Source of the DNA: Eurosta solidaginis
Lineage: Eukaryota > Arthropoda > Insecta > Diptera > Tephritidae
Direction: 5' to 3'
Assembly: GCF_040869045.1 (NCBI RefSeq)
Contig: NC_090319.1
Span: forward strand, 345,692,302-345,756,301
DNA: 64,000 bases
How positions within the stretch are numbered: position 1 is the first letter of the stretch; every line of letters begins with the position of its first letter. The notes below the pieces were generated by a model. The model saw nothing but the letters and a program-made list of their open reading frames with translations. It did not search any database and was not told where the DNA came from. Positions 8,933-18,936 of the stretch are shown here, piece after piece. The position numbers were made by a program, and so were the translations under genes.

Positions 8933-9629
8933 TGTCACGGATGTTAGCATCACTAAATTATCCCATCACTAAGGCGATGCTAAGGCCATGCCAAGCAGTA
9001 TTTACGTTAATAATTAAATCAAGTATACACATATAAGGCAGCCCAGAGAGATGTCACACACAGATGCATTTACTTATATGCCTATGTGCGCGCGAGAGAC
9101 TGTAAACTACAAACATTCACATCAATAATTCAATCTTTATGTATCTACATAAACGAATAAATAATTGCGTCTACACATATGTACGTATACGAGCAGCAAT
9201 GCACAAACACATGCATATATCTTATCTGAGTTGTCACAAGAGAGAGCAATAATTTGTGCACGTAGTTGTGGCTGGCGATTTTGTAGCCGAAACAACTAGT
9301 AAGTTCTGGAAATCGAAGAGCCTAGAAGTATGCAGCGTAAACTATAAAAGCTGGGCAAGCGAGTAAGAAGGAATTCAGTTTGATTTGAGTTGTCAAGCAG
9401 TTGCGATTAAGACGGGATCTAGCGAGCAATAGCAGTATTATTTTGAATAGTAGAGTTTCATTGAGCTATCAATCAGTGTGGTTATTAAGCAAGCTATTCG
9501 TTGCACAGTTGAGTGTATTGTGAAGTACTTTAATAAAGGCCATTTTTCCATTATCCAATATTGGAGTTATTTATTCAACAGTTTAGTGATTCGAACTTAG
9601 CAGAGGATTTGCAAGTAAAATTCGTAATA
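8933..9629 (+). repeat. 5' LTR of 1a
   Basis: The LTR starts TGTCACGGATG and ends ATTCGTAATA just before the primer site. U3 runs to the likely initiator near 9376. The poly(A) signal AATAAA is at 9532-9537. Confidence 0.9.
9343..9380 (+). promoter_or_regulatory. LTR core promoter: TATA box and initiator
   Basis: TATAAAA at 9343-9349 lies 32 bases upstream of TCAGTT at 9375-9380, the fly initiator consensus, a normal TATA-to-start distance. The same pair is present in every family-1 LTR. Confidence 0.6.
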
Positions 9630-9631
9630 AT

Positions 9632-9649
9632 TGGTGTCAGAAGTGGGAT
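9632..9649 (+). promoter_or_regulatory. Primer-binding site (tRNA-Leu-like)
   Basis: TGGTGTCAGAAGTGGGAT follows the LTR by two bases. It begins TGG, as needed to pair with a tRNA CCA end, and matches the 3' end of an insect tRNA-Leu as I remember it. Confidence 0.7.
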
Positions 9650-9680
9650 TGTTGAATAAATTCCAGAGGACAACAAGGAC

Positions 9681-11120
9681 ATGGCAAAGTTCAGTGAATT
9701 GAAGATCCAGCAACTAAAGAAGGAGTTGGAAGCCCGTGGATTGAATACAAGCGGCGTTAAACTCGAACTTCAGGCACGGCTACGAGAGGCAATGGAAGCA
9801 GAAGGAATTGATGTGGACGAGTATGTTTTTTATCCTGATGAGGACGAGACAACAACAAAAATTGAAGAGAAAAATGAAACACCGCAGACAATGGCGAACA
9901 CAGACCTGAACATGATATTGGTTGCAATATCGGCACAAATGTCCGAAATGTCATCACAAATATCTACCAACATGTCATCACAATTGGAAGAACAGAAAAC
10001 GTATATGTCATCACAGATGAAATCCCAAGAGATACGAATAACATCGAAGATTGAAGCACAAGAAACGCGAATGTCAGAAATGTCGACACAGATTACATCC
10101 AAGATGGAAACGCAATTGGAAGAACAGAAGACATATATGGCATCCCAACTGGAATCGCAGGAGACACGCATAACATCAAAGATGGAAGAACAAGAGGAGC
10201 GCTTATCATTGCAGGTGGCACAAATGTCTTCACAGTTAGAAGCACAGGAAGCAAGGGTAACATCAAAGCTGGAAGCGCAGGATGCAAAAATCGCTCAATT
10301 TCAGGCAGAAGTCGATGATTTGAAGGGTCGTATGGAGCAGTTACAATTAAATCGTCCAGCAGTTTCAGCGAGTAATCCAAAGGTAAAAACACCATCCTTT
10401 GACGGTTCTGTTCCTTTCCAGGTCTTTAAGCTACAGTTTGAGAAGACCGCAGCAGTGAACAACTGGAATGTGGAAGATAAAGTTGCCGCACTCTTCGTAG
10501 CATTGAAAGGACCAGCTGCCGAAATCTTACAGACTATTCCAGAGTACGAACGGAACAGTTATGAAACATTGATGGCTGCTGTAGAACGACGTTATGGAAG
10601 CGAGCATAGGAAACAGATATTCCAAATTGAGTTGCAAAACCTCTACCAAAAAGCAAATGAGACATTGCAGGAGTTTGCTTCAGATATTGAAAGATTGGCT
10701 CATCTTGCAAATGCGGACGCACCCGTGGAATACACGGAAAGAGTGAAGATTCAAAGCTTTATAAATGGCATACGGGACGTCGAAACGAAGCGAGCCACAT
10801 ACGCGAACCCAAAGCAAACATTTTCTGAAACGGTATCCCATGCATTGACTCAGGAAACGGCGTCATTATTGAGTAAACCAGCATACAAAGCTCATCGTGT
10901 GGAAGTAGAAAGGCCAGAGTGGGTAGATACAATTTTGGAAGCTCTGAGGGGATCACAACAGAAAAATGCCGGAGTTATGAAATGTTTCAAGTGCGGTAAC
11001 CCAGGTCACATTGCACGTCATTGCAGTAGCAATTCCAATAGTTCCAACAATATGGGTGGCCGTAAACGCAGAGCTGAAGGAGACGAGCAAATCTCCAAAT
11101 CCACTCAATCGTTAAACTAA
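9681..11120 (+). CDS. gag: Gag of element 1a: SAP, coiled coil, capsid, CCHC knuckle
   Basis: Gag assembles the virus-like particle and packages the RNA. The 479-residue protein starts at the ATG 31 bases after the primer site; the same start is used in nearly all copies. Residues 5-39 (LKIQQLKKELEARGLNTSG and following) form a SAP motif, a DNA-binding helix-turn-helix of chromatin proteins. Residues 75-225 are a long coiled coil of repeated 11-mers such as SQLESQETRIT and SKMEAQE. Capsid homology starts at SFDGSVPFQVFKLQFEK (near 239) and includes LQEFASDIERLAHLAN. A CCHC knuckle (C435, C438, H443, C448) and a basic tail follow. The gene ends in a frameshift heptamer overlapping the last codons. 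No lesion is visible, so Gag may be intact. Confidence 0.93.
   Translation: MAKFSELKIQQLKKELEARGLNTSGVKLELQARLREAMEAEGIDVDEYVFYPDEDETTTKIEEKNETPQTMANTDLNMILVAISAQMSEMSSQISTNMSSQLEEQKTYMSSQMKSQEIRITSKIEAQETRMSEMSTQITSKMETQLEEQKTYMASQLESQETRITSKMEEQEERLSLQVAQMSSQLEAQEARVTSKLEAQDAKIAQFQAEVDDLKGRMEQLQLNRPAVSASNPKVKTPSFDGSVPFQVFKLQFEKTAAVNNWNVEDKVAALFVALKGPAAEILQTIPEYERNSYETLMAAVERRYGSEHRKQIFQIELQNLYQKANETLQEFASDIERLAHLANADAPVEYTERVKIQSFINGIRDVETKRATYANPKQTFSETVSHALTQETASLLSKPAYKAHRVEVERPEWVDTILEALRGSQQKNAGVMKCFKCGNPGHIARHCSSNSNSSNNMGGRKRRAEGDEQISKSTQSLN
11111..11120 (+). promoter_or_regulatory. -1 ribosomal frameshift heptamer at the gag stop (1a)
   Basis: The last codons of gag read (TC)G TTA AAC TAA. 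GTTAAAC fits the X XXY YYZ-type slippery heptamer (GUUAAAC is a known variant), and a -1 slip enters the frame that leads to protease. The heptamer and stop are identical in 1a', 1b and 2d. Confidence 0.65.
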
Positions 11121-11189
11121 AGCGAGTCAGCAGCAAGGGGCGACAGCTGACTCCCTCAATTGAATGCCCCATAATCTCTATCTCACAAA

Positions 11190-14100
11190 TTGGAAGAAGG
11201 TCTTACTGTCGGAGGACATGTGGATGGAAAAGAACGTTTACTGACTGTAGATACGGGTGCATCTCATTCCATCATTCGAGCGGATTTAGTCAACAAGCAG
11301 ATCAGACCATTGCATGGAGCAATATTGCGTACAGCCACTGGAGAAGACACCCAGGTAATTGGAGAAGTAGAATGTGAAGTAGCAATTGGAAACGTCACGG
11401 TACTACACAATTTTATAGTGGCAGGTATTGTTGATGAAATCATAATTGGAGTGGACTTCTTAATCAACCAAGGCATCAAAATCGATATGCAAAGCAAGAC
11501 GATGCGATGTAAGAACATGGATGTGCCACTTAATTTCGGCTACGAGAGAGGCTACAGCAGTAAACGAGTGCTGGTGGAAGAGAGTCAGCAAATACCACCA
11601 AAATCAGAAGCAGTCATCTGGGCAAAGGTTGATGGAGATTGTGGGACAAACAAATTGTGGGTTGTCGAAGCAGCAAATAAATCAGCACTGAACATACTTG
11701 TAGGAAAAACCCTGGCTATGACAAAACAAGATGGACGCATTCCGGTAAGAGTACTCAATGAGTTCAAGTCACCATTCAATTTGACCAAAGGAGCTATTTT
11801 GGGAAGATGCCAAGAGGCCGAAGTAGTTATTAACTGTGAACAGCTCCAGGAACACGTTTCATCTAGTAATACTGATCTTTCAAATGATATCACGGCATGG
11901 ACGCATGGGCTAGAGGAATCCTATCAGAGTAAGGCAAAACAACTGCTCATAAAATACGCGAACATATTTGACCAGGATGGTTCTAAACCAGGCCGCACCA
12001 ACGTTGTGAAACATCAAATTGACACTGGAGATGCGAAGCCGATCCGTCAAGCTCCACGTAGTGTTCCACTGGCGAAGCGGGAAGTTGTGAGTCAAATTAT
12101 ACAAGAAATGAGCGACAGCGGCGTCATCGAACCATCAGCTAGTCCCTGGAGCTCACCGGTAGTACTTGTAAAGAAGAAGGATGGAAAAATGAGGTTTTGC
12201 GTGGACTACCGGAAGTTGAATGACGTTACGAAAAAGGATAGCTACCCATTGCCAAGAATTGACGACACTCTGGACTCGCTCTCTGGTACGAAATGGTTTT
12301 CCACACTGGACTTGAAAAGCGGCTACTGGCAAGTGGAGGTAAAGGAGGAAGACAAAGAGAAAACAGCCTTCAGCGTCGGAGATGGTCTTTGGCAATTTAC
12401 AGTAATGCCCTTTGGACTATGTAATGCACCAGCTACTTTCGAGAGACTCATGGATCAGGTATTGAAAGGACTACATTGGAAAACATGCTTGGTGTACCTG
12501 GACGACATCATCGTATTGGGCAAGAATTTCGATGAACATCTTAAGAACTTGGAGGAAGTTTTCCAAAGAATAGCTGGCGCTGGTCTGAAGTTAAGTCCCA
12601 AAAAGTGTGCGCTGTTTAAAAAGGAAGTAAATTATTTGGGTCCCAAGGTAACGACAGAGGGCATCTGCACTGCGAACGAAAAGATAGAGGCTGTAAAGGA
12701 TTGGCCAAGACCACAGAACCTACATGAATTAAGAAGTTTCCTTGGGCTGTGCACATATTACCGCCGATTTGTACAAAATTTTTCCAGCGTAGCCCATAGC
12801 CTCCATGAGCTTACAAGAAAAAATAAAGCTTTTGAATGGAAGAAGGAGCCAGAAGTGGCTTTCCAAACATTGAAGGAGCGTTTGTGCACTGCCCCAATGT
12901 TAGCATATCCGATTCCAGGAGCAACATTTATTCTAGATACAGATACGAGTGGATATGCTATAGGAGGCGTTTTATCACAACTGGTCGATGGACAGGAGAA
13001 GGTAGTTGCATATTACAGCCGTTCGATTGGAAAACCAGAGAGGAACTACTGCGTTACGCGGAGAGAGCTGTTGGCATTGGTAGAGTGCGTTAAACATTTT
13101 CACAAATACCTCTACGGCCAGCGATTCCGTGTCAGGACAGATCACGCAGCTTTAAAATGGCTACTGCAGTTCCGTAATCCGGAAGGACAATTGGCACGGT
13201 GGATCGAGCGACTACAAAGCTATGACTTTTCCATTGAGCATCGAAAAGGTAGTACCCATGGAAATGCCGATGCAATGTCACGAAGGCCATGTAGTTTGAA
13301 ATGCAAGCACTGTTCAAAAGCCGAGGCTAAAGAAGACATTATAGATGTCCGGCTAATAACTATAACATGTACAGATGAATGGGACAAGGAACAGCTAAGA
13401 AAGTGCCAGCTAGAAGATGCAGATCTGTCACGTGTTATGCAAGGGCTCGAACGAAATGAAAGACCAAACAGAGAAGAGATGTCAGCAGAGAGTCCCATTG
13501 CGAAGTCATATTGGGCACAGTGGAACAGTTTAGAATTGATATCCGGTTGCCTTCATCGAGTATGGGAGAGTGAGGATGGTAAATACAAGAATAAACTGAT
13601 AGTTGTTCCCAGAAAGAGGATTCCTGACGTGCTCAGCGAGCTGCATAATGGTCCAAGCGGAGGTCATCTTGGAATCACGAAGACGCTGGAGAAGATTAAA
13701 CAGAGATTCTATTGGGTTGGTTGCTGTCAGTCGGTCACTGAGTGGATTGCGAACTGCGAGGTTTGCAGCAGAGCGAAAGGGCCCAGAACACGAAGTCATG
13801 GCCAGATGAAGCAATATAACTCAGGTGCGCCATTTGAAAGGATCGCTATGGATGTCGCCGGTCCATTTCCTACTAGCAACGGCGGAAACAAATATGTACT
13901 GGTAGTTATGGATTATTTCAGCAAATGGCCAGAAGTATACCCAATCCCAAATCAAGAAGCGGAAACGGTAGCAGAAGTGTTTATAAACAATTGGGTTGCA
14001 AGGTATGGTGTACCAATGGAGTTACATTCTGACCAAGGCAGGAATTTCGAATCAGCTGTGTTCCAGGAAATGTGTAAGTCATTGGGCATTCGAAAAACAC

Positions 14101-14708
14101 GGACAACTGCATTGCATCCTCAATCCGATGGTATGGTAGAACGATTCAATAGAACATTGGAGGAGCACTTAAGGAAAGTAGTGGACAAGTACCATAAAGA
14201 ATGGGATACCCGCATACCATTATTCTTGATGGCTTACCGATCAGCAGTGCATGAGACAACGGGCCAAACCCCTGTAAAAGTAATTTTTGGCAATGACCTT
14301 AGACTGCCAGCTGATTTGAAGTTTGGGATAGATGCCAATGCGGAGAGAAATGTCAGGAAATCCACTAGTGATTTGGAAGAAGAGCTAAGAGAAATACATG
14401 ATCTGATAAGGCAACGAACAAAGATTATGAGTGACAAGATGAAAGCCAGATATGATAAAGCAATTAATTCAGAAGGTTTTCAGGAAGGAGATTTGGTGCT
14501 GTTATACAACCCACAACGTAAAAAAGGTTTGTCCCCGAAATTGCAGTGTAATTGGGAAGGCCCATACAAAGTTGTAAAACGGATCAACGATGTAGTGTAC
14601 CGCATACAAACCATCGGTAAACCACGAACCAAAATGAAGGTGGTCCATTTGGAAAGGCTAGCAACGTTTAGATCTAGAGATTTGTCTGATCGGGACGATC
14701 AGACTTAG
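11190..14708 (+). pseudogene. pol: Pol of element 1a: protease, RT, RNase H, integrase; upstream linker frameshifted
   Basis: The frame runs 1172 codons from the non-ATG codon at 11190; in life it would be reached from gag by -1 frameshifting. Protease has VDTGASHS (D21). RT has FCVDYRKLN, LDLKSG (catalytic D374) and YLDD (D438, D439). RNase H has DTDTSGYAIGG and TDHAALK. Integrase has the H-x-H...C-x2-C finger (HNGPSGGH, CEVC), the acidic triad in AMDVAGP, HSDQGRN and GMVERFN, and a GPY/F domain (WEGPYKVV). The product ends DLSDRDDQT. Compared with 1b, eight bases are missing at about 11202, between the QIGRR codons and TVGG. A frameshifted gag-pol product would therefore not reach protease. 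The catalytic domains themselves look complete, except for H-to-P in YLGPKVT of RT. Confidence 0.88.
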
Positions 14709-14719
14709 GTGGAGGGCAG
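14684..14719 (+). promoter_or_regulatory. Perfect hairpin at the pol end and polypurine tract (1a)
   Basis: Arms GTCTGATCG (14684-14692) and CGATCAGAC (14696-14704) pair perfectly around GGA, inside the codons for SDRDDQ. Four bases later the tract GGTGGAGGGCAG (14708-14719) primes plus-strand DNA synthesis and abuts the 3' LTR. The same arms occur in 1a', 1b, 2a, 2b and their duplicates, and with mismatches in 2c, 2d and 2e. Confidence 0.6.
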
Positions 14720-15418
14720 TGTCACGGATATTAGCATCACTAAATTATCCCATCACTAAGGCGATGCTAAGGCCATGCCAAGCAGTATTTACGTTAATAA
14801 TTAAATCAAGTATACACATATATAAGTCAGCCCAGAGAGATGTCACACACAGATGCATTTACTTATATGCCTATGTGCGCGCGAGAGACTGTAAACTACA
14901 AACATTCACATCAATAATTCAATCTTTATGTATCTACATAAACGAATAAATAATTGCGTCTACACATATGTACGTATACGAGCAGCAATGCACAAACACA
15001 TGCATATATCTTATCTGAGTTGTCACAAGAGAGAGCAATAATTTGTGCACGTAGTTGTGGCTGGCGATTTTGTAGCCGAAACAACTAGTAAGTTCTGGAA
15101 ATCGAAGAGCCTAGAAGTATGCAGCGTAAACTATAAAAGCTGGGCAAGCGAGTAAGAAGGAATTCAGTTTGATTTGAGTTGTCAAGCAGTTGCGATTAAG
15201 ACGATATCTAGCGAGCAATAGCAGTATTATTTTGAATAGTAGAGTTTCATTGAGCTATCAATCAGTGTGGTTATTAAGCAAGCTATTCGTTGCACAGTTG
15301 AGTGTATTGTGAAGTACTTTAATAAAGGCCATTTTTCCATTATCCAATATTGGAGTTATTTATTCAACAGTTTAGTGATTCGAACTTAGCAGAGGATTTG
15401 CAAGTAAAATTCGTAATA
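14720..15418 (+). repeat. 3' LTR of 1a
   Basis: It starts TGTCACGGATA and ends TCGTAATA, followed by the ATAT target duplication. Only 12 bases (ATATACATATAT, including that duplication) separate it from the next LTR. Confidence 0.9.
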
Positions 15419-15430
15419 ATATACATATAT

Positions 15431-16061
15431 TGTAACGAATGTTAGCAACACTGAGCGATGCTATCGTCTCTAAGCCGATGCTAAGCAGTGACGTGAATTC
15501 ACATCCATAGATCAATCATTATGTATCTACATAAACGAAACAATAATTGCGTCTACACATATGTACCATGTACGTATACGAGCAGCGGAGGGTCAATGCA
15601 CAAACACATGCATATATCTCAGATACTCCTATAAGTATGCAATGAGAAAAACTATAAAATTGTGCAATTGTAGTTACAGCTGAGAAGTTTGAGAGCTACT
15701 GGACTAGTAGATTCTGGAAGCGCCTAGAAGATGTGAAGGTTGAAATCAAAGAGTATAAAAGGCGGCAATTGTAGAGGCGCTGGAATTCAGTTTGATTTGA
15801 GTTGTCAAGCAGTTTCGACTAAGACGCTATCTAGCGAGCAAGAGCAGTATTATTTTGAATAGAAGAGTTTCATTTGAGCTATCGATCAGTTTGGTTATTA
15901 AGCAAGCTATTCGTTGCACAGTTTTAGTGTTATTGTGAAGTATATACTTTAATAAAGGCCATTTTGCATTATTACATATTGGAGTTATTTATTCAACAGT
16001 TTAGTGATTCGAACTCAGCAGAAAAAGGGCAAATAAAAGGATTACAAGTAAATTCGTTACA
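15431..16061 (+). repeat. Family-2 LTR, 5' LTR of 2a
   Basis: It starts TGTAACGAAT and ends ATTCGTTACA, giving 10-base terminal inverted repeats. TATAAAA at 15754-15760 and TCAGTT near 15787 form the core promoter; AATAAA lies near 15951. The TATA-to-poly(A) part resembles family 1 but the U3 start differs. Confidence 0.88.
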
Positions 16062-16063
16062 AT

Positions 16064-16075
16064 TGGTGTCAGAAG
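16064..16075 (+). promoter_or_regulatory. Primer-binding site of 2a
   Basis: TGGTGTCAGAAG matches the first 12 bases of the family-1 primer site; the next bases (AGGAATTG) differ from family 1 (TGGGATTG). Element 2d has the same AGGAATTG version. Confidence 0.65.
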
Positions 16076-16112
16076 AGGAATTGTTGAATAAGTTTCAGAG
16101 GACAACAAGGAC

Positions 16113-16946
16113 ATGGCAAAGTTCAGTGAATTGAAGATCCAGCAACTAAAGAAGGAGTTGGAGAGCCGTGGATTGAATACAAGCGGCGTTAAACTCGAAC
16201 TTCAGGCACGGCTACGAGAGGCAATGGAAGCAGAAGGAATTGATGTAGAAGCATATGTCTTTCATCTTGATGGCGAGGAGACAACAAAAATTGAAGAGAA
16301 AAACGAAACATCGCAGAAAGTTACCAGCACAGACTTGAACATGATATTGGCTGCAATAACTGCTCAAACATCGACAGTGGCATCTCAGCTAGAATCGCAG
16401 GAGACACGTTTAACATCCAAGATGGAAGCACAGGAAGCACGAATAACAGAAATGTCATCACAAATATCCACCAACATGTCATCTCAGCTGGAATCGCAGG
16501 AGAACCGTATAACAGCGAAGATTGAAGCACGCCATGTGGAAGTAGAAAGGCCAGAGTGGGTAGACGCAATATTGGAGGCGCTGAAAGGATCGCAAAAGCG
16601 GAGTGGAAAAGTTATCAAATGCTTCAAATGCGGGAAGTCCGGTCGCATTTTACGTCATTGCGATCTTGGTCCTAATAGTTCCAACAATGGGGGTGGCCGT
16701 AAACGCAAAACTGGAGGAAATGAGCAAGAGCGTGTCGGATGTAAAGAACGAAAACTTGCCCCGGCTATTGAATGTCCTGTGATATCTGTGTCGCAAATTG
16801 GAAGGAAATCAAGCAGTCTTACCGTCAGAGTTAATGTGGATGGCAAAGAGCGTGTACTAACTGTAGATACGGGCGCATCTCATTCCTTGGTCCGATCTGA
16901 CTTGGTCAACAGGAGACAGGTTGCGTACGGTCACTGGCGAGTATAA
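16113..16946 (+). pseudogene. gag: Gag-protease fusion of 2a with capsid deleted
   Basis: The 277-residue frame keeps the SAP motif (residues 5-39) and a short coiled coil. It then jumps from ITAKIEA straight to RHVEVERPEWVDAILEALKG, so the whole capsid region is missing. The knuckle is CFKCGKSGRILRHC, with the zinc-binding His replaced by Arg. Without a stop, the frame continues through ERKLAPAIECPVISVSQIG into protease (VDTGASHS), showing that gag and protease are fused in this family. A deletion of about 20 bases after LVNRR (near 16915) then shifts the frame to VAYGHWRV and a stop. It cannot form a normal particle. Confidence 0.8.
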
Positions 16947-17751
16947 CCAAGTTCAGGGAGAAATGATATGTGAAGTCTTGATTGGAAAGGTCACGGTTCT
17001 ACACAAATTCGTTGTGGCGAAGATCGTTGAAGAAGTCTTATTGGGAGTGGACTTCATGGTTGCCCACGACATCAAGATCGATATGCAGAGAAGGGTGATG
17101 CGTTATGAGAACCAGAATATACCACTTAACTTCAAGTTGGAGAAACGGTTCAGTAGTAATCGAGTAATAGTGGAGAAGACTCGGCAAATGCCACGAAAGT
17201 CAAAAGAAAAGGTTGATGGATCGAATGTGCCAAATAAACCGAAATTAAAAGTACCTGCGAGAAAAAGACCGGCATCGACAAAACCTAATGGACGCACAAA
17301 AATGACTGAAAGAATTTTTCAGATGGAATGCAAGGGTGGTTTCAAGCCAGCGCGCACTACTGTTGTGAAACGTCCAGACGATAGTGATAATGCAAAGTCA
17401 ATCCGTCAAATGCAAGCTCTGCGAAGAATTTCATTGGCCAAACAACAGAGTGCGAGGGAACGATCAAGACTAATGAGTAGTAAGATGAAACGCAGGTACA
17501 ATGAGAACAAAAATTCGGAAGGTTTCTTGGAGGGAGATTTGGTACTGTTATACAACCCTCACCGGCGGAAAGGTGTTCCATCCAACATTCGGTGCAGTTG
17601 GGAAGGCCCGTACAAAGTTGTGAAGAAGATCAGTGATACCATCTATCGCATACAAACCACTGGGAAACCACGGATTATAAGAGTGGTTCATTTGGAAATG
17701 CTGGTAGCGTATAGATCGAGAGATTTGTCTGATCGGGACGATCAGACTTAG
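16921..17751 (+). pseudogene. pol: 2a protease remainder, basic linker and GPY/F tail
   Basis: This is the other side of the frameshift in 2a. It keeps the second half of protease (LLGVDFMV), then a lysine/arginine-rich linker (KLKVPARKRPAS, KGGFKPARTTVVKR) and jumps at LAKQQS/ARERSRLMSSKMK into the integrase C-terminus (EGDLVLLYNP, WEGPYKVV), ending DLSDRDDQT. Compared with 1a, the region from early RT (LAKRE, near 12080) to about 14415 is absent: about 2.3 kb, removed in frame. The 276-codon frame is uninterrupted. Confidence 0.8.
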
Positions 17752-17762
17752 GTGGAGGGCAG
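17727..17762 (+). promoter_or_regulatory. Terminal hairpin and polypurine tract of 2a
   Basis: Arms GTCTGATCG and CGATCAGAC (17727-17747) pair perfectly, followed by GGTGGAGGGCAG up to the shared LTR at 17763. Confidence 0.55.
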
Positions 17763-18390
17763 TGTGACGAATGTTAGCGGCACTGAGCGATGCTATCGTC
17801 TCTAAGCCGATGCTAAACAGTGACGTGAATTCACATCCATAGATCAATCATTATGTATCTACATAAACGAAACAATAATTGCGTCTACACATATGTACCA
17901 TGTACGTATACGAGCAGCGGAGAGTCAATGCACAAACACATGCATATATCTGAGATACTCCTATAAGTATGCAATGAGAAAAACTATAAAATTGTACAAT
18001 TGTAGTTACAGCTGAGAAGTTTGAGAGGTGCTGGACTAGTAGATTCTGGAAGCGCCTAGAAGATGCGAAGGTTGAAATCAAAGAGTATAAAAGGCGGCAA
18101 TTGTAGAGGCGCTGGAATTCAGTTTGATTTGAGTTGTCAAGCAGTTTCGACTAAGAAGCTATCTAGCGAGCAAGAGCAGTATTATTTTGAATAGTAGAGT
18201 TGCATTTGAGCTATCAATCAGTTTGGTTATTAAAGCAAGCTATTCGTTGCACAGTTTTAGTGTTATTGTGAAGTACTTTAATAAAGGCCATTTTGCATTA
18301 TTACAAATTGGAGTTATTTATTCAACAGTTTAGTGATTCGAACCTTAGTAGAAGATTTGAAATAAGCGGAATTTCAATAAATTCGTTACA
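17763..18390 (+). repeat. LTR shared by 2a (3') and 2b (5')
   Basis: It starts TGTGACGAATG (one change from TGTAACG) after the 2a polypurine tract and ends ATTCGTTACA at 18390. It is directly followed by a primer site (TGGTGTCAGAAG at 18393) and the gag leader of 2b. Confidence 0.85.
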
Positions 18391-18441
18391 AGTGGTGTCA
18401 GAAGAGGAATTGTTGAATAAATTCCAGAGGACAACAAGGAC

Positions 18442-18936
18442 ACGGCAAAGTTCAGTGAATTGAAGATCCAGCAACTAAAGAAGGAGTTGGAGAGCCGTGG
18501 ATTGAATACAAGCGGCGTTAAACTCGAACTTCAGGCACGGCTACGAGAGGCAATGGAATTAGAAGGAATTGACGTGGAAGAGTATGACTTTCATCTTGAT
18601 GGCGAGGAAACAACAAAAATGGAAGAGACAGTTACGCAGACAGTTACGAGCACAGACTTGAACATGATATTGGCTGCAATAACTGCTCAAACATCGACAG
18701 CAACATCCAAGATAGAAGCACAAGAAACGCGTATGTCAGAAATGGCGACACAGATTACATCGCAGATGGAATCCCAAGAGACACGTATAACATCAAAGAT
18801 TGAAGCAGAAGAAACGCGTATTTCAGAAATGTCGGCACAAATTTCAGTACAGATATCATCTCAGATCTCCACACAACTAGAAGGCAGGAAGTCCGTATAT
18901 CATCTAAAATGGAAGCGCATATGGAAGAAAAACTAA
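18442..18936 (+). pseudogene. gag: 2b Gag N-terminus: start codon lost, frameshift in coiled coil
   Basis: The codon that is ATG in other copies is ACG here (18442-18444). The SAP motif (QQLKKELESRGLNTSG) and coiled coil (QITSQMESQETRITSKIE) follow. After STQLEGRKS the frame is shifted, and it ends at a stop near 18936. Its duplicate 2b' keeps the ATG, so the start loss happened after the segmental duplication. Confidence 0.8.

Larger units (their letters stand above)
8933..15418 (+). mobile_element. Ty3/gypsy LTR retrotransposon 1a (family 1), full length, one frameshift
   Basis: LTRs of 697 and 699 bp enclose a primer site, gag, pol and a polypurine tract. ATAT target duplications flank it (8929-8932 and 15419-15422). 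There is no env frame between the pol stop and the tract. The LTRs differ at a handful of positions by eye (for example GGATG/GGATA near the start, GACGGGATC/GACGATATC), so the insertion is older than 1b. Both LTRs end TCGTAATA instead of the TTCGTTACA seen in 1b, so the terminal CA is lost. Confidence 0.92.

Noticed and set aside
9830..10171. Antisense open frames over gag and pol (for example 9830-10171 and 13220-13498, minus strand)
   Set aside because: They mirror the sense codons, have no domains and vary with gag repeats; they are shadows.
14500..14708. Chromodomain at the integrase C-terminus
   Set aside because: The tail has the GPY/F motif, then ends at DLSDRDDQT; no aromatic-cage pattern of a chromodomain is visible.
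14705..14720. env gene after pol (errantivirus)
   Set aside because: The polypurine tract and 3' LTR follow the pol stop directly in every copy.
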